Origin: JACDAN01 sp963802375
Lineage (GTDB): Bacteria > Actinomycetota > Thermoleophilia > Gaiellales > Gaiellaceae
Assembly (NCBI GenBank): GCA_963802375.1
Contig: CAWDIJ010000010.1
Coordinates: 868,001-932,000, forward strand
Length of the DNA: 64,000 bases
Reading direction: 5' to 3'
In this document: piece by piece, positions 40,695 through 47,833 of the stretch
Layout: each line of letters opens with the position of its first letter
How positions within the stretch are numbered: position 1 is the stretch's first letter
Notes under the pieces: model-generated
Told to the model about the DNA's origin: nothing
The model's input: the letters and a program-made list of their open reading frames with translations, nothing else
The model's database searches: none
Position numbers and translations under genes: made by a program

Positions 40695-41901
40695 GGACCA
40701 GGAGATCGTGCAGCTCCTCGCCGCGCAGGCGGCTGTCGCGATCGAGAACGCTCGGCTGTACGAGTCGGCGACTCGCTGGCTTCGCCAGCTCGAGTCGCTG
40801 TCAGAGGTCGGGAAGTCGCTCTCCACAGAGATCGAGCTGCCGAAGCTGCTCGAGCTCGTCGTCACACGTCTCCGCGATCTGATCCAGGCACGCCTGGTGT
40901 TCATCGCGACGCCGCATCCCGACGGTCATGCCGTCATCCAGGCCGCGGCCGGCGAGGACGCCGGGGACTATGTGGGCGTCACGCTCGGTCACGAACGGTC
41001 GAAGACCGCGCGCGTCCTGGAGCGGGGGCGGAGCGAGCGGGTGGACTCGCTGCTCGACGATCCCGAGGTCGACCAGGCAGCTGCACGCCGCATGGGCGTG
41101 CAGACGGGACTGTGGGTGCCGCTCCTCGTCAGCGACCGCCCGATCGGCGTGATCGTCGCGCACGACAAGCAGGCACCCGATGCGAGATTCACCGACGAGG
41201 ATGTCCGGATCGCGGAAGCGTTTGCGGAGCGCGCTGCAGTCGCGATCGATCTCTCGGAGAGGGTCGCGCGCGACTCCCTCCGCCAGGTCGTCGAGGGTCA
41301 GGAGCTGGAGCGAAGCCGGCTGGCTCGCGAGCTGCATGACGAGACGGGCCAGGCGCTGACGTCCATCCTCCTCGGGCTGCGATCGATCGAAGAAGCGGCG
41401 GGCGACCGGCCGGATATCCGCGAGCCCGTCCTTTCGCTCCGTGAGCTCGTCGTCGCGACGCTCCACGACGTGCGGCGTCTCGCCGTGGAGCTCCGTCCGG
41501 CTGCGCTCGACGACTTCGGTCTCGTGCCCGCCCTCCAACGCCTCGCCGAGACGTTCGCCGAGCAGACGGGCGTCAGCGTCCATGTCGAGGCGGCACTCGG
41601 CGACCAGCGACTCCCCGGCGAGTCCGAGACTGCCCTCTACCGGATCGTCCAGGAGGCGCTCACGAACGTGATCAAGCATGCGCAGGCCACGACCGTCAGC
41701 GTCGTGCTGACGAGGAAGGGCGAGAGCGTCGTCGCCGTGATCGAGGACGACGGCCGTGGATTCGACCCCTCGCAGCCCCGAGAGGACGGGCTCGGACTGC
41801 TCGGGATGCGTGAGCGGATCGCGCTGCTCAGCGGACGGGTCACCGTCGAGTCGAGCCCCGGCCGGGGGACCACCGTCGCAGTCGAGGTGCCGTTCCGCTG
41901 A
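40258..41901 (+). CDS. devS: GAF-GAF sensor histidine kinase, DosS/DevS-like
   Basis: 547 residues from GTG 40258. GAF-A: VGFPPHHPPMKTFLGVPILL and GNLYLTEKTAGGTFTDEDQE are nearly those of mycobacterial DosS, whose heme is held by a His in this HHPP region (His110/111 here). GAF-B follows. Dimerisation/phosphorylation helix HisKA_3: SRLARELHDETGQALTSILL with His360; ATPase N box ALTNVIKHAQAT and G box EDGLGLLGMRERIALLSGRV. Likely senses O2, CO or NO through heme and phosphorylates the next gene's product. No transmembrane segment. Stop overlaps the regulator gene. Confidence 0.92.
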   Translation: MQQAEHHRLRALLDAGLSVSAELSLDVVLQRIVEAAADLTGARYAALGVIDSSRQELEQFVVTGIDAETKAAIGDLPRGRGILGVLISDATPLALEEISADPRSVGFPPHHPPMKTFLGVPILLRGVAYGNLYLTEKTAGGTFTDEDQEIVQLLAAQAAVAIENARLYESATRWLRQLESLSEVGKSLSTEIELPKLLELVVTRLRDLIQARLVFIATPHPDGHAVIQAAAGEDAGDYVGVTLGHERSKTARVLERGRSERVDSLLDDPEVDQAAARRMGVQTGLWVPLLVSDRPIGVIVAHDKQAPDARFTDEDVRIAEAFAERAAVAIDLSERVARDSLRQVVEGQELERSRLARELHDETGQALTSILLGLRSIEEAAGDRPDIREPVLSLRELVVATLHDVRRLAVELRPAALDDFGLVPALQRLAETFAEQTGVSVHVEAALGDQRLPGESETALYRIVQEALTNVIKHAQATTVSVVLTRKGESVVAVIEDDGRGFDPSQPREDGLGLLGMRERIALLSGRVTVESSPGRGTTVAVEVPFR

Positions 41902-42542
41902 GCACGCGGATCGTCATCGTCGACGACCACGCAGTCGTCCGGTCAGGCCTTCGGCTGCTCCTCGAGGCCGAGGACGACTTCGAGGTCGTGGCCGAAGCGG
42001 CCGACGCCCGCGGCGCGGTCTTCGAGTTGCGGGCACACAAGCCCGATGTCGTGCTGCTCGACGTCGTCATGCCGGGCCGCAGTGGGATCGAGGTCATTCC
42101 CGACCTGATGGCCGAGTCGTCCGGGACGGGCGTCCTCGTCCTCTCGATGCAGGACGATCCCGCCTACGTCCGGGAGGCGTTCGCGGCAGGCGCCAAGGGC
42201 TACGTCCTCAAGGAGGCCGCCGACGCTGAGGTGGTCGGAGCGATCCGCGAGGTCGCACAAGGCAGGCAGTACGTCCATCCGGCGCTTGGCGCCCGGCTCG
42301 TCGCCGCCGAGGCCGAGGAGCGCCACCGCGCCGAGGAAGATCCACTCTCAGACCGCGAACGGGAGGTCCTGCGCCTCCTCGCTCTCGGCCACACGAACCA
42401 GGAGATCGCGCAGACGCTCTTCCTGTCCGTCCGCACGGTGGAGACGCACCGGGCGCACATCATGCAGAAGCTTCGGATCTCGACCCGGGCCGAGCTCGTC
42501 CGCTACGCGCTTTCCGCCGGTCTGCTGGACGAGGGAGCCTGA
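41898..42542 (+). CDS. devR: NarL/DevR-type response regulator, apparent CTG start
   Basis: 214 residues. Receiver: RIVIVDDHAVVRSGLRLLL, phospho-Asp in PDVVLLDVVMPGRSGIEVIP, Lys in GAKGYVLKEAADAEVV. LuxR-type helix-turn-helix: LSDREREVLRLLALGHTNQE, TLFLSVRTVETHRAHIMQKL. The first standard start in frame (GTG 41988) would cut off beta-1 and the acidic Asp pair, which a working receiver needs. A CTG at 41898 sits on the kinase stop (CTGA) and gives the exact family N-terminus (S-T-R-I-V-I-V-D-D-H). Between an upstream stop near 41809 and 41988 no ATG, GTG or TTG is in frame. Cognate of the preceding kinase. Confidence 0.93.
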   Translation: MSTRIVIVDDHAVVRSGLRLLLEAEDDFEVVAEAADARGAVFELRAHKPDVVLLDVVMPGRSGIEVIPDLMAESSGTGVLVLSMQDDPAYVREAFAAGAKGYVLKEAADAEVVGAIREVAQGRQYVHPALGARLVAAEAEERHRAEEDPLSDREREVLRLLALGHTNQEIAQTLFLSVRTVETHRAHIMQKLRISTRAELVRYALSAGLLDEGA

Positions 42543-42940
42543 GCCAGGCGCAGGCGCAGGAGCGCCAGCACGGCCAGAGCGGTCACGATCCCGTCGCTGA
42601 CCAGGCACCAGTCGCACACCGACCCGATCAGCGCCATCTGGACGTAGAGCAGGTAGATGCTGAACATCGCCGCGCCGACCGAGAGTGTCACCTGAAGGAG
42701 ACGGGCCGTTTCGCCGCGGAACAGGGCCGCCGCCAGAATGAAGACGTAGCCCGCAAGCCCGAACAGCGCCACGGGGACGCCGAGAATCTCGGCGTAGGTC
42801 GAGCTCTGGACGGTCTCGCAGCCACCAGTCGCGCAGACGAGCGTCGTGCCGGCCTCGCGGACCCAGAGGAGATAGCCGGCCACGGCCGCGCCCAGCAGCG
42901 CGAGCACGGCCGTGGAAATGCGGAGACCAGAATCCGTCAC
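42503..42940 (-). CDS. Vitamin K epoxide reductase family protein (disulfide-forming membrane protein)
   Basis: 145 residues, GTG start inside a GTGA overlap with the DsbA reading frame. Four membrane helices; loop cysteines in LVCATGGCETVQSS and the active CxxC in SVCDWCLVSDG. Bacterial VKOR homologues replace DsbB and reoxidise DsbA using quinone, so this protein and its neighbour form an oxidative folding pair. The C-terminus overlaps the 3' end of the response regulator gene on the other strand by 40 bp. Confidence 0.9.
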   Translation of the reverse strand: MTDSGLRISTAVLALLGAAVAGYLLWVREAGTTLVCATGGCETVQSSTYAEILGVPVALFGLAGYVFILAAALFRGETARLLQVTLSVGAAMFSIYLLYVQMALIGSVCDWCLVSDGIVTALAVLALLRLRLAQAPSSSRPAESA

Positions 42941-43609
42941 GCCGCCAGCATCGCGTCTATCGCGGGCGCGAGACCCTCCGGCCCGAGCGAGCTCAGCGGG
43001 ACGAGCTCGAGCTTGCCGCCGGTCGGACCGACCTGGAAGGCCGGCGTTCCCGGGATGCCCGCCGACTTCGCTGCGCGACTCGACGCCGCCATCTGCGCCT
43101 CGACCCACCCTTGATTGCGCCGGGCGAGCGCACTCGGGCCCCGCGACCTCCTCGAGGAGGGACTCGGTGACCCAGCCGCTGTTCTCGTGGCCCTGCCGGT
43201 GGTAGAGCGCCTCCACGACGTTCCACAGGCGGTTCTCCCGCCCCGCGGCCACCGCGGTACGCAGCGCTCGATCGGAATCGGGGCCTAGGAACGCGAGCCC
43301 GCGGAAGACGATGCGCACGTTGCCGGGACGCACGTAGCGCTCGACCAGCGTGGGGAACGCACCGTGTGACCACTGGGCGCAGTACGGGCACTGGAAGTCC
43401 GCGTACTCGACGAGGGTGACGGGCGCCTTCGGGTCTCCGAGCACGGCACCCTGCTGGGGGATGCCGGCGAGCAAGGATGCCTCAGGCTCCGATGCACGAG
43501 CTGTCTCCTCACCTGAGCCGAGGCGGCTCGCGCCGATGAGGGCGACACCGAGGAAGAGCGCGCCGGCGAGGGCGGCAACCGTTCGCCGTCGCGTCGTGAA
43601 CCCGCTCAA
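42937..43609 (-). pseudogene. DsbA-like thioredoxin-fold protein, broken by a frameshift
   Basis: TTG start in a TTGA overlap with the NirK stop. Signal anchor (RRRTVAALAGALFLGVALIG), then VTLVEYADFQCPYCAQWSHG with the CxxC site and GNVRIVFRGLAFLG. Near 43140 (after LLEEVAGPE) the frame must shift by one base to continue as ALARRNQGWVEAQMAASSRA ... GTPAFQVGPTGGKLELVPLS and end at the TGA that overlaps VKOR. Unshifted, the frame reads a nonsense stretch and runs into VKOR, producing a false 368-residue fusion. Either a recent mutation or a sequence error. Partner of VKOR. Confidence 0.85.
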
Positions 43610-44754
43610 TGGGACATCGTCCCTTCAACGTTGCCCACTTTCAGGAGGCCGACCTGCCCGAGATCGACATGGGCGAAAGCGTGCGAGACGAACGGGTACA
43701 GGCCGGGCTCGTCGATCCTCACATCGAAGACGCCACCGCCGCCCGACGGCACGGAGACTGTCTGGACGCCGCTCTGGAAGCGCGTCATGTCCCCGTTCGG
43801 CCAGGCTCGGTCGAAGATCGTCCCGACCACGTGGAAGTTCGTGTCCAGTGTCGGGCCGGCTGCGACCACCCAGAAGCGGACGGTCTCACCGGGGTTGGAC
43901 GTCAGCGGGTGGTTGACGTACTGGTTCGCGTAGCCGTTGAACGTCGTCCAGTCCGGCATCATCGCGCGGGCCTTGCTCATGTCCAGGCTCGCCGCCTCGG
44001 TCGTTCCGTCCGAGCTCAGGTACCACTCGCTGGCGACGAGGACGTACTCCTTGTCGGCCTTCGGGAGCGGCTTCTTCGGCTCGACGATGATCGCGCCGTA
44101 CATGCCGTTGGCGATGTGTGCGAGCACCGGCTTGGTGCCGCAGTGGTACATGAAGACGCCGGGGTCGTTCGCCTTGAAGCGGAACGTGAACGACTCACCC
44201 GGAGCCACATCCTTGAACGCGACGTTCGGCGCGATCCGCGCGGCGTGGAAATCCATCGAATGCGGGATCTGGCCGCCGTTCACGAGTGTGAACTCGACGG
44301 TCTGCCCCTGCCGGACGTGGACGATCGGGCCCGGCGCGGAGTACTTCCCGTCGAACGCCCAGACGTTGTACTTGACGCCCGGCGCGATCTCGACCGTCTT
44401 GTGCTTCATGACCATGCGCACCTTCACGACGTCGCCCGCCGGGATCGGCGGCATCGCGGCGTTGTAGGGCTTGTGCGCCGCGGCGAGCTCCTGCGCGTTC
44501 TCGCCGGTCATCCCGGCGAAGCTGTTCAGCGGGAGCGCGGTGTTGTGATCGGTGGCGTGGTTGTGGTCTTCGGTTTCGGCCGCGACCGGGGCAGCCTGCG
44601 CCTCGGAATTCTGCTCGCGCGCATCCATCCACATCAGCAGCGCGAAGAAGCTGACGACTGCGACGAGCAGCCCGAGCAGGATCGCCGCAGCTTTCGCAAA
44701 CGCCCCAGACGTGTCCTTTTGCTGATAACGACCGTGAACCGAGTGGCTTGACAT
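43606..44754 (-). CDS. nirK: Copper-containing nitrite reductase, membrane-anchored
   Basis: 382 residues. N-terminal anchor (AAAILLGLLVAVVSFFALLM) and two cupredoxin domains. Copper ligands: IPHSMDFHAARIAP (type 1 His and type 2 His), FMYHCGTKPVLAHIANGMYG (type 2 His, type 1 Cys, His, Met), NFHVVGTIFDRAW and PFVSHAFAHVDLGQVGLL (second-domain His, type 2). The two-domain layout with HC...H...M is NirK, reducing nitrite to NO on the outer face. AAAGGAG precedes the ATG. Downstream are DsbA and VKOR genes; upstream is a ZIP transporter. Together with the qNOR at the window end it would yield N2O. Confidence 0.88.
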   Translation of the reverse strand: MSSHSVHGRYQQKDTSGAFAKAAAILLGLLVAVVSFFALLMWMDAREQNSEAQAAPVAAETEDHNHATDHNTALPLNSFAGMTGENAQELAAAHKPYNAAMPPIPAGDVVKVRMVMKHKTVEIAPGVKYNVWAFDGKYSAPGPIVHVRQGQTVEFTLVNGGQIPHSMDFHAARIAPNVAFKDVAPGESFTFRFKANDPGVFMYHCGTKPVLAHIANGMYGAIIVEPKKPLPKADKEYVLVASEWYLSSDGTTEAASLDMSKARAMMPDWTTFNGYANQYVNHPLTSNPGETVRFWVVAAGPTLDTNFHVVGTIFDRAWPNGDMTRFQSGVQTVSVPSGGGGVFDVRIDEPGLYPFVSHAFAHVDLGQVGLLKVGNVEGTMSH

Positions 44755-44839
44755 CCCAAAATCTCCTTTGGCGTGTTCTCACCCATAGAGATAGGCACCA
44801 GGGCGCGTGGGCTCCTCCGCGCCGAGCCACAGATCGCTT

Positions 44840-44855
44840 GCGGCTTTCCCGCAGC
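44840..44855. promoter_or_regulatory. Candidate operator upstream of nirK
   Basis: GCGGCTTTCCCGCAGC, identical (opposite strand) to 57419-57434 upstream of the USP operon. About 86 bp before the nirK start. Confidence 0.4.
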
Positions 44856-45589
44856 TAGGAAAACAGCAATGCCTGGAAGGCGACCATCGCGGCCGCCGCA
44901 ACTGCGGTCGCGAGCGCTACTGCCCTGGGAGCCGCTGTTCCGAGCGCGTCCGGAAGCAGCTGCACGGCAACCATCCAGACCATGGCCCCTCCGGCGAAGC
45001 CGAGGCCGTAAGGGAGCAGCGGCTCGAACCACTCGACGAGCAGGAATGCAGGAACGGCCATCAGCGGCTGAGGCAGGCTCGAACAGACACTCCAGCCGGC
45101 GGCTCGGAGCACGGACACTCCTTTGGGGACGAGCACGAGGCTGATCGCGAGCCCCTCGGGGATGTTGTGCACGGCGATCGCCGTCGTGATGAGCGCGCCG
45201 AGCGCATCTCCGCCGCCGAACGCGACACCGACGGCGACGCCCTCGGTGAACGAGTGAACGGTCATGACGCCGACGATCATCAGCGCCCCGACGGCGTCGG
45301 CGCCGCGAAGAGCGCCGAACTCGACCCCGCGACGATGCCCGAGCAGCCTCCGCGTCACGACGATGAAGCCGGCACCTAGCAAGGCGCCCGCTGCCGTGCG
45401 CCACAGGTTCGCAGCGATCCCTTCCCGGAACAGGCCGGCGCTCGCGCCCAGCATGAACCCGGCAGCGACAGCCGTGGCCAGACCCACGCGGCGATCGTGG
45501 ATCCGGCGGCGAAGGAGGAGCGGAAGAGCTCCGAGCCCGGTCGCAACGGCGGTGACCAGCGCCGCGGCAAAGACGGCCCAGACACTCAT
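44855..45589 (-). CDS. ZIP family divalent metal transporter (copy 1)
   Basis: 244 residues, eight membrane helices. Metal-binding helix IV is VMTVHSFTEGVAVGVAFGGG and helix V is AVHNIPEGLAISLVLVPKG (H-N-x-P-E-G), as in ZIP importers for Zn, Fe or Mn. In this position it may supply copper-site or iron-dependent proteins with metal, but ZIPs do not usually carry copper. Begins with ATG 45589. Precedes nirK in the same direction with 100 bp between. Confidence 0.88.
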   Translation of the reverse strand: MSVWAVFAAALVTAVATGLGALPLLLRRRIHDRRVGLATAVAAGFMLGASAGLFREGIAANLWRTAAGALLGAGFIVVTRRLLGHRRGVEFGALRGADAVGALMIVGVMTVHSFTEGVAVGVAFGGGDALGALITTAIAVHNIPEGLAISLVLVPKGVSVLRAAGWSVCSSLPQPLMAVPAFLLVEWFEPLLPYGLGFAGGAMVWMVAVQLLPDALGTAAPRAVALATAVAAAAMVAFQALLFS

Positions 45590-45609
45590 CGTGTGCCGGC
45601 CCGAACGAA

Positions 45610-45635
45610 AGAGGGCGGCCCGTGGGCCGCCCTCT
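45610..45635 (-). terminator. Hairpin terminator
   Basis: AGAGGGCGGCCC and GGGCCGCCCTCT pair perfectly around GT, beyond the stop of the 184-residue membrane gene. Confidence 0.82.
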
Positions 45636-45656
45636 TGTCGCGAGCGGAGTCGCCGC

Positions 45657-46211
45657 TCAACTGGTGACGGGCTCGGCCCGCCGGACCTCCTGGATCGACG
45701 GGCTGTGCTGGAGCGCTCCGCCGAGCGTCAGCACCAGGAATCCGATGCCGGTCAGCAGGAGGGCTGCGCCCATCACGATCCCGAAGATCGCAACACGCTC
45801 GCCCAAGTACGCCATGTTCAGGGCGGTCGCGAGTGCGGTCTCGGTCACCCAGATGTTCCGGGCGCCGTTGGCGACGGGCTGGCCGCTCTTCGGATCCTTT
45901 GCGGCCGCGGCCTCGTCGTTTGTCTCCTTGCCCTGCGGATCCAGGAACCTGCCCATCTCTGAGTAGGTCCTGCCGTCCGTAGCCTCGAGCGCGTGGTGGC
46001 GCATCACGGCCGCGAACTCGCGGGCCTCGGAGCCGGTGTCGACCTTCTGTCCTGGGATCGTCGAGTCGGGTGTGCCGACGATGTTCTCCTGGGCCAGGTT
46101 GTCGCGAACCTCATTGAGGCCCCATGCGCCCAGGCCGATCGAGCCGGCCCCGAAGGCGATGAGGACGATGCTTGCTGCGATGCCTCCATATGCGAAGACC
46201 TTGCGCTTCAT
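45657..46211 (-). CDS. Two-helix membrane protein, conserved hypothetical
   Basis: 184 residues from ATG 46211 (AAAGGAG five bases upstream); an ATG-like extension to 46238 is less likely. TM1 FAYGGIAASIVLIAFGAGSI near the start, TM2 AIFGIVMGAALLLTGIGFLV near the end. Between them an extracytoplasmic region with DTGSEAREFAAVMRHHALEA, RTYSEMGRFLDPQGKETNDE and KDPKSGQPVANGARNIWVTE. This is a common actinobacterial family without known function, recalled from memory. Divergent from the next gene; a GCTGCGGGGAATC sequence lies between. Confidence 0.75.
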   Translation of the reverse strand: MKRKVFAYGGIAASIVLIAFGAGSIGLGAWGLNEVRDNLAQENIVGTPDSTIPGQKVDTGSEAREFAAVMRHHALEATDGRTYSEMGRFLDPQGKETNDEAAAAKDPKSGQPVANGARNIWVTETALATALNMAYLGERVAIFGIVMGAALLLTGIGFLVLTLGGALQHSPSIQEVRRAEPVTS

Positions 46212-46337
46212 GGCGACTCCTTTCACTCGTACTTCCATGCTTCGATCCTGGCTCGGATCGATGCGGCTGCCATCGCGGCTGAGCCGCCGAGTCGCTGCGG
46301 GGAATCACGGAGGCTGCCCCGGCGTCCGCAGTCGATC

Positions 46338-46940
46338 ATGGAGTTCATGCGAGCCACGTACGCGGTCTCATGGCAGGAGTCCGGCGGCGCCCGGCATTCC
46401 GGCGGCCTCGAGCTCGGCGCCGGAGCGCTGCGCCTGGAGGGCCGAAACGGGGACGCGGTCGCGACGAGGGCGCTCGACTACGCAGACCTGGAGAGCGTGC
46501 ACGTTGCCCGCGCAGTCGAAGATCGGCTCCAAGGCCGGCCGACCCTGCTTCTCGAGCTCGTGGACGGCAGCCGGGTCAGGATTGCGAGCGTCGCCCAGTC
46601 CGGCATCGTCGCCGAGCTGGCCGAACGCCTCGCGCGCATGACGGGGATCCGGGCGCCGCTGCGCGCAGCCATCGTCGTTCCTCTCCGAGCCGGCGCTCGG
46701 TCGAAGGCCGAGGCGCTGCTCGCCAACGGCCCGCCCTTCGACCCGGCCGACTTCGGCCTGGCACACCACGAGGTGTATCTCACCGACAACGAGATCCTCT
46801 TCGTCTTCGAGGGCGAGCCCGGCGTCTTCGTCGAGCAGCTCGCCGCCGACGAGACCGTTGCGAAGGCCGCCGAGGCGTGGCAGCCGCTCGTCGAGGGACC
46901 GATTCGCTTCGGTGACCAGGCTTACGCCTGGCCGCGCTAG
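46338..46940 (+). CDS. Two-domain hypothetical protein
   Basis: 200 residues from ATG 46338. The N-terminal half (SGGLELGAGALRLEGRNGDA ... DYADLESVHVARAVEDRLQG, LLLELVDGSRVRIASV) resembles a PH-like beta domain. The C-terminal half (PLRAGARSKAEALLANGPPF, HHEVYLTDNEILFVFEGEPG) looks like a dimeric alpha/beta-barrel. No signal peptide. Its stop overlaps the acetate kinase stop on the other strand by four bases. Function unknown. Confidence 0.65.
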   Translation: MEFMRATYAVSWQESGGARHSGGLELGAGALRLEGRNGDAVATRALDYADLESVHVARAVEDRLQGRPTLLLELVDGSRVRIASVAQSGIVAELAERLARMTGIRAPLRAAIVVPLRAGARSKAEALLANGPPFDPADFGLAHHEVYLTDNEILFVFEGEPGVFVEQLAADETVAKAAEAWQPLVEGPIRFGDQAYAWPR

Positions 46941-47833
46941 CGGACGAGCTCCCGAACCGCGTCCGCGATGACGAGCTCCTCGCGTGCCGGCACGACCTCG
47001 ACTCGGAAGTCACCGAAGAACGCAAGCCGCCGGACGACCGACTCTCGAACCGCGGCATGGTGCTCGCCGAGGCCGCCCGAGAACGCGAGCAGGTCGAGAC
47101 CGTGGAGCGCCATGGCCATCTGGGCCACCGAGGCTGCGATGCGGTACGTGAAGACCGAGAAGCCAAGCGGGTCCTCGAGACTCCCGAAGGCGATGTTTCC
47201 GGACTCGTGCTCGAGTGCGTGATCGAGCTCGTCGACCGTCAACCCGCGCTCGCGGACGAGATGGATGAGCGCTCCAGGGTCCACGGAGCCCGACCGTGTC
47301 CGCATCGGAACGCCCTCGAGGGGGCTGAATCCCATGCTCGTGTCGACGGATCGTCCGCGTCGCACGGCGGTGACCGAGCAGCCGCCGCCGAGGTGGCAGA
47401 CGACGAGTCGGTCCGCGTCGACCTGGGCCGCCACGGACTGCACGGCGATGCCGTGGAACCCGTAGCGGCGTATCCCCCACTCCTCCCGCCAGCTCCGCGG
47501 AATCGCGTACGTGGCGGCCTCGTCCGGGATGCTCGAGTGGAATGCGGTGTCGAACACGGCGACATGCAGGAGGTCGGGTAGAGCATCCCGAGCCTCTCGA
47601 ATCGCCCGGAGCGCCGGCTCGTTGTGGAGCGGAGCGAGCGGGCGGAGCTCCTCGATCGCCGCAATCACCTCGTCGTCGATCACGGCCGGCTCCACGAAGC
47701 GAGCCCCGCCGTGCACGACCCGGTGACCGACTGCTTCGGCCTCCGCGTACTCCTCGACGGCCCGCGTCTCGCCGCCCTCGACGAGATGCCGCTTCAGGCT
47801 CGTCGAGCCTGCGTTGACGGTCAGTACGGCCAG
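46937..47833 (-). CDS. ackA: Compact acetate kinase, no standard start codon
   Basis: About 298 residues, roughly 100 shorter than typical acetate kinases. Motifs: LTVNAGSTSLKRH (phosphate site), GHRVVHGGARF, VAVFDTAFHSSIPDEAATYA, RRYGFHGIAVQSV, HLGGGCSVTAVRRG, SMGFSPLEGVPMRTRSGSVD and FSGGLGEHHAAVRESV. It forms ATP and acetate from acetyl phosphate, product of the adjacent phosphoketolase. No ATG, GTG or TTG is in frame upstream for more than 30 codons. CTG 47833 gives the family-like start M-A-V-L-T-V-N-A-G-S; CTG 47824 overlaps the phosphoketolase TGA. Either way a CTG start is needed. The middle (after ALEHESG) is the shortened part. Confidence 0.9.
   Translation of the reverse strand: MAVLTVNAGSTSLKRHLVEGGETRAVEEYAEAEAVGHRVVHGGARFVEPAVIDDEVIAAIEELRPLAPLHNEPALRAIREARDALPDLLHVAVFDTAFHSSIPDEAATYAIPRSWREEWGIRRYGFHGIAVQSVAAQVDADRLVVCHLGGGCSVTAVRRGRSVDTSMGFSPLEGVPMRTRSGSVDPGALIHLVRERGLTVDELDHALEHESGNIAFGSLEDPLGFSVFTYRIAASVAQMAMALHGLDLLAFSGGLGEHHAAVRESVVRRLAFFGDFRVEVVPAREELVIADAVRELVR

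Noticed and set aside
42503..43609. A genuine 368-residue DsbA-VKOR fusion
   Set aside because: The 60 residues in the middle are nonsense, while the alternative frame encodes a normal DsbA C-terminus (GTPAFQVGPTGG).
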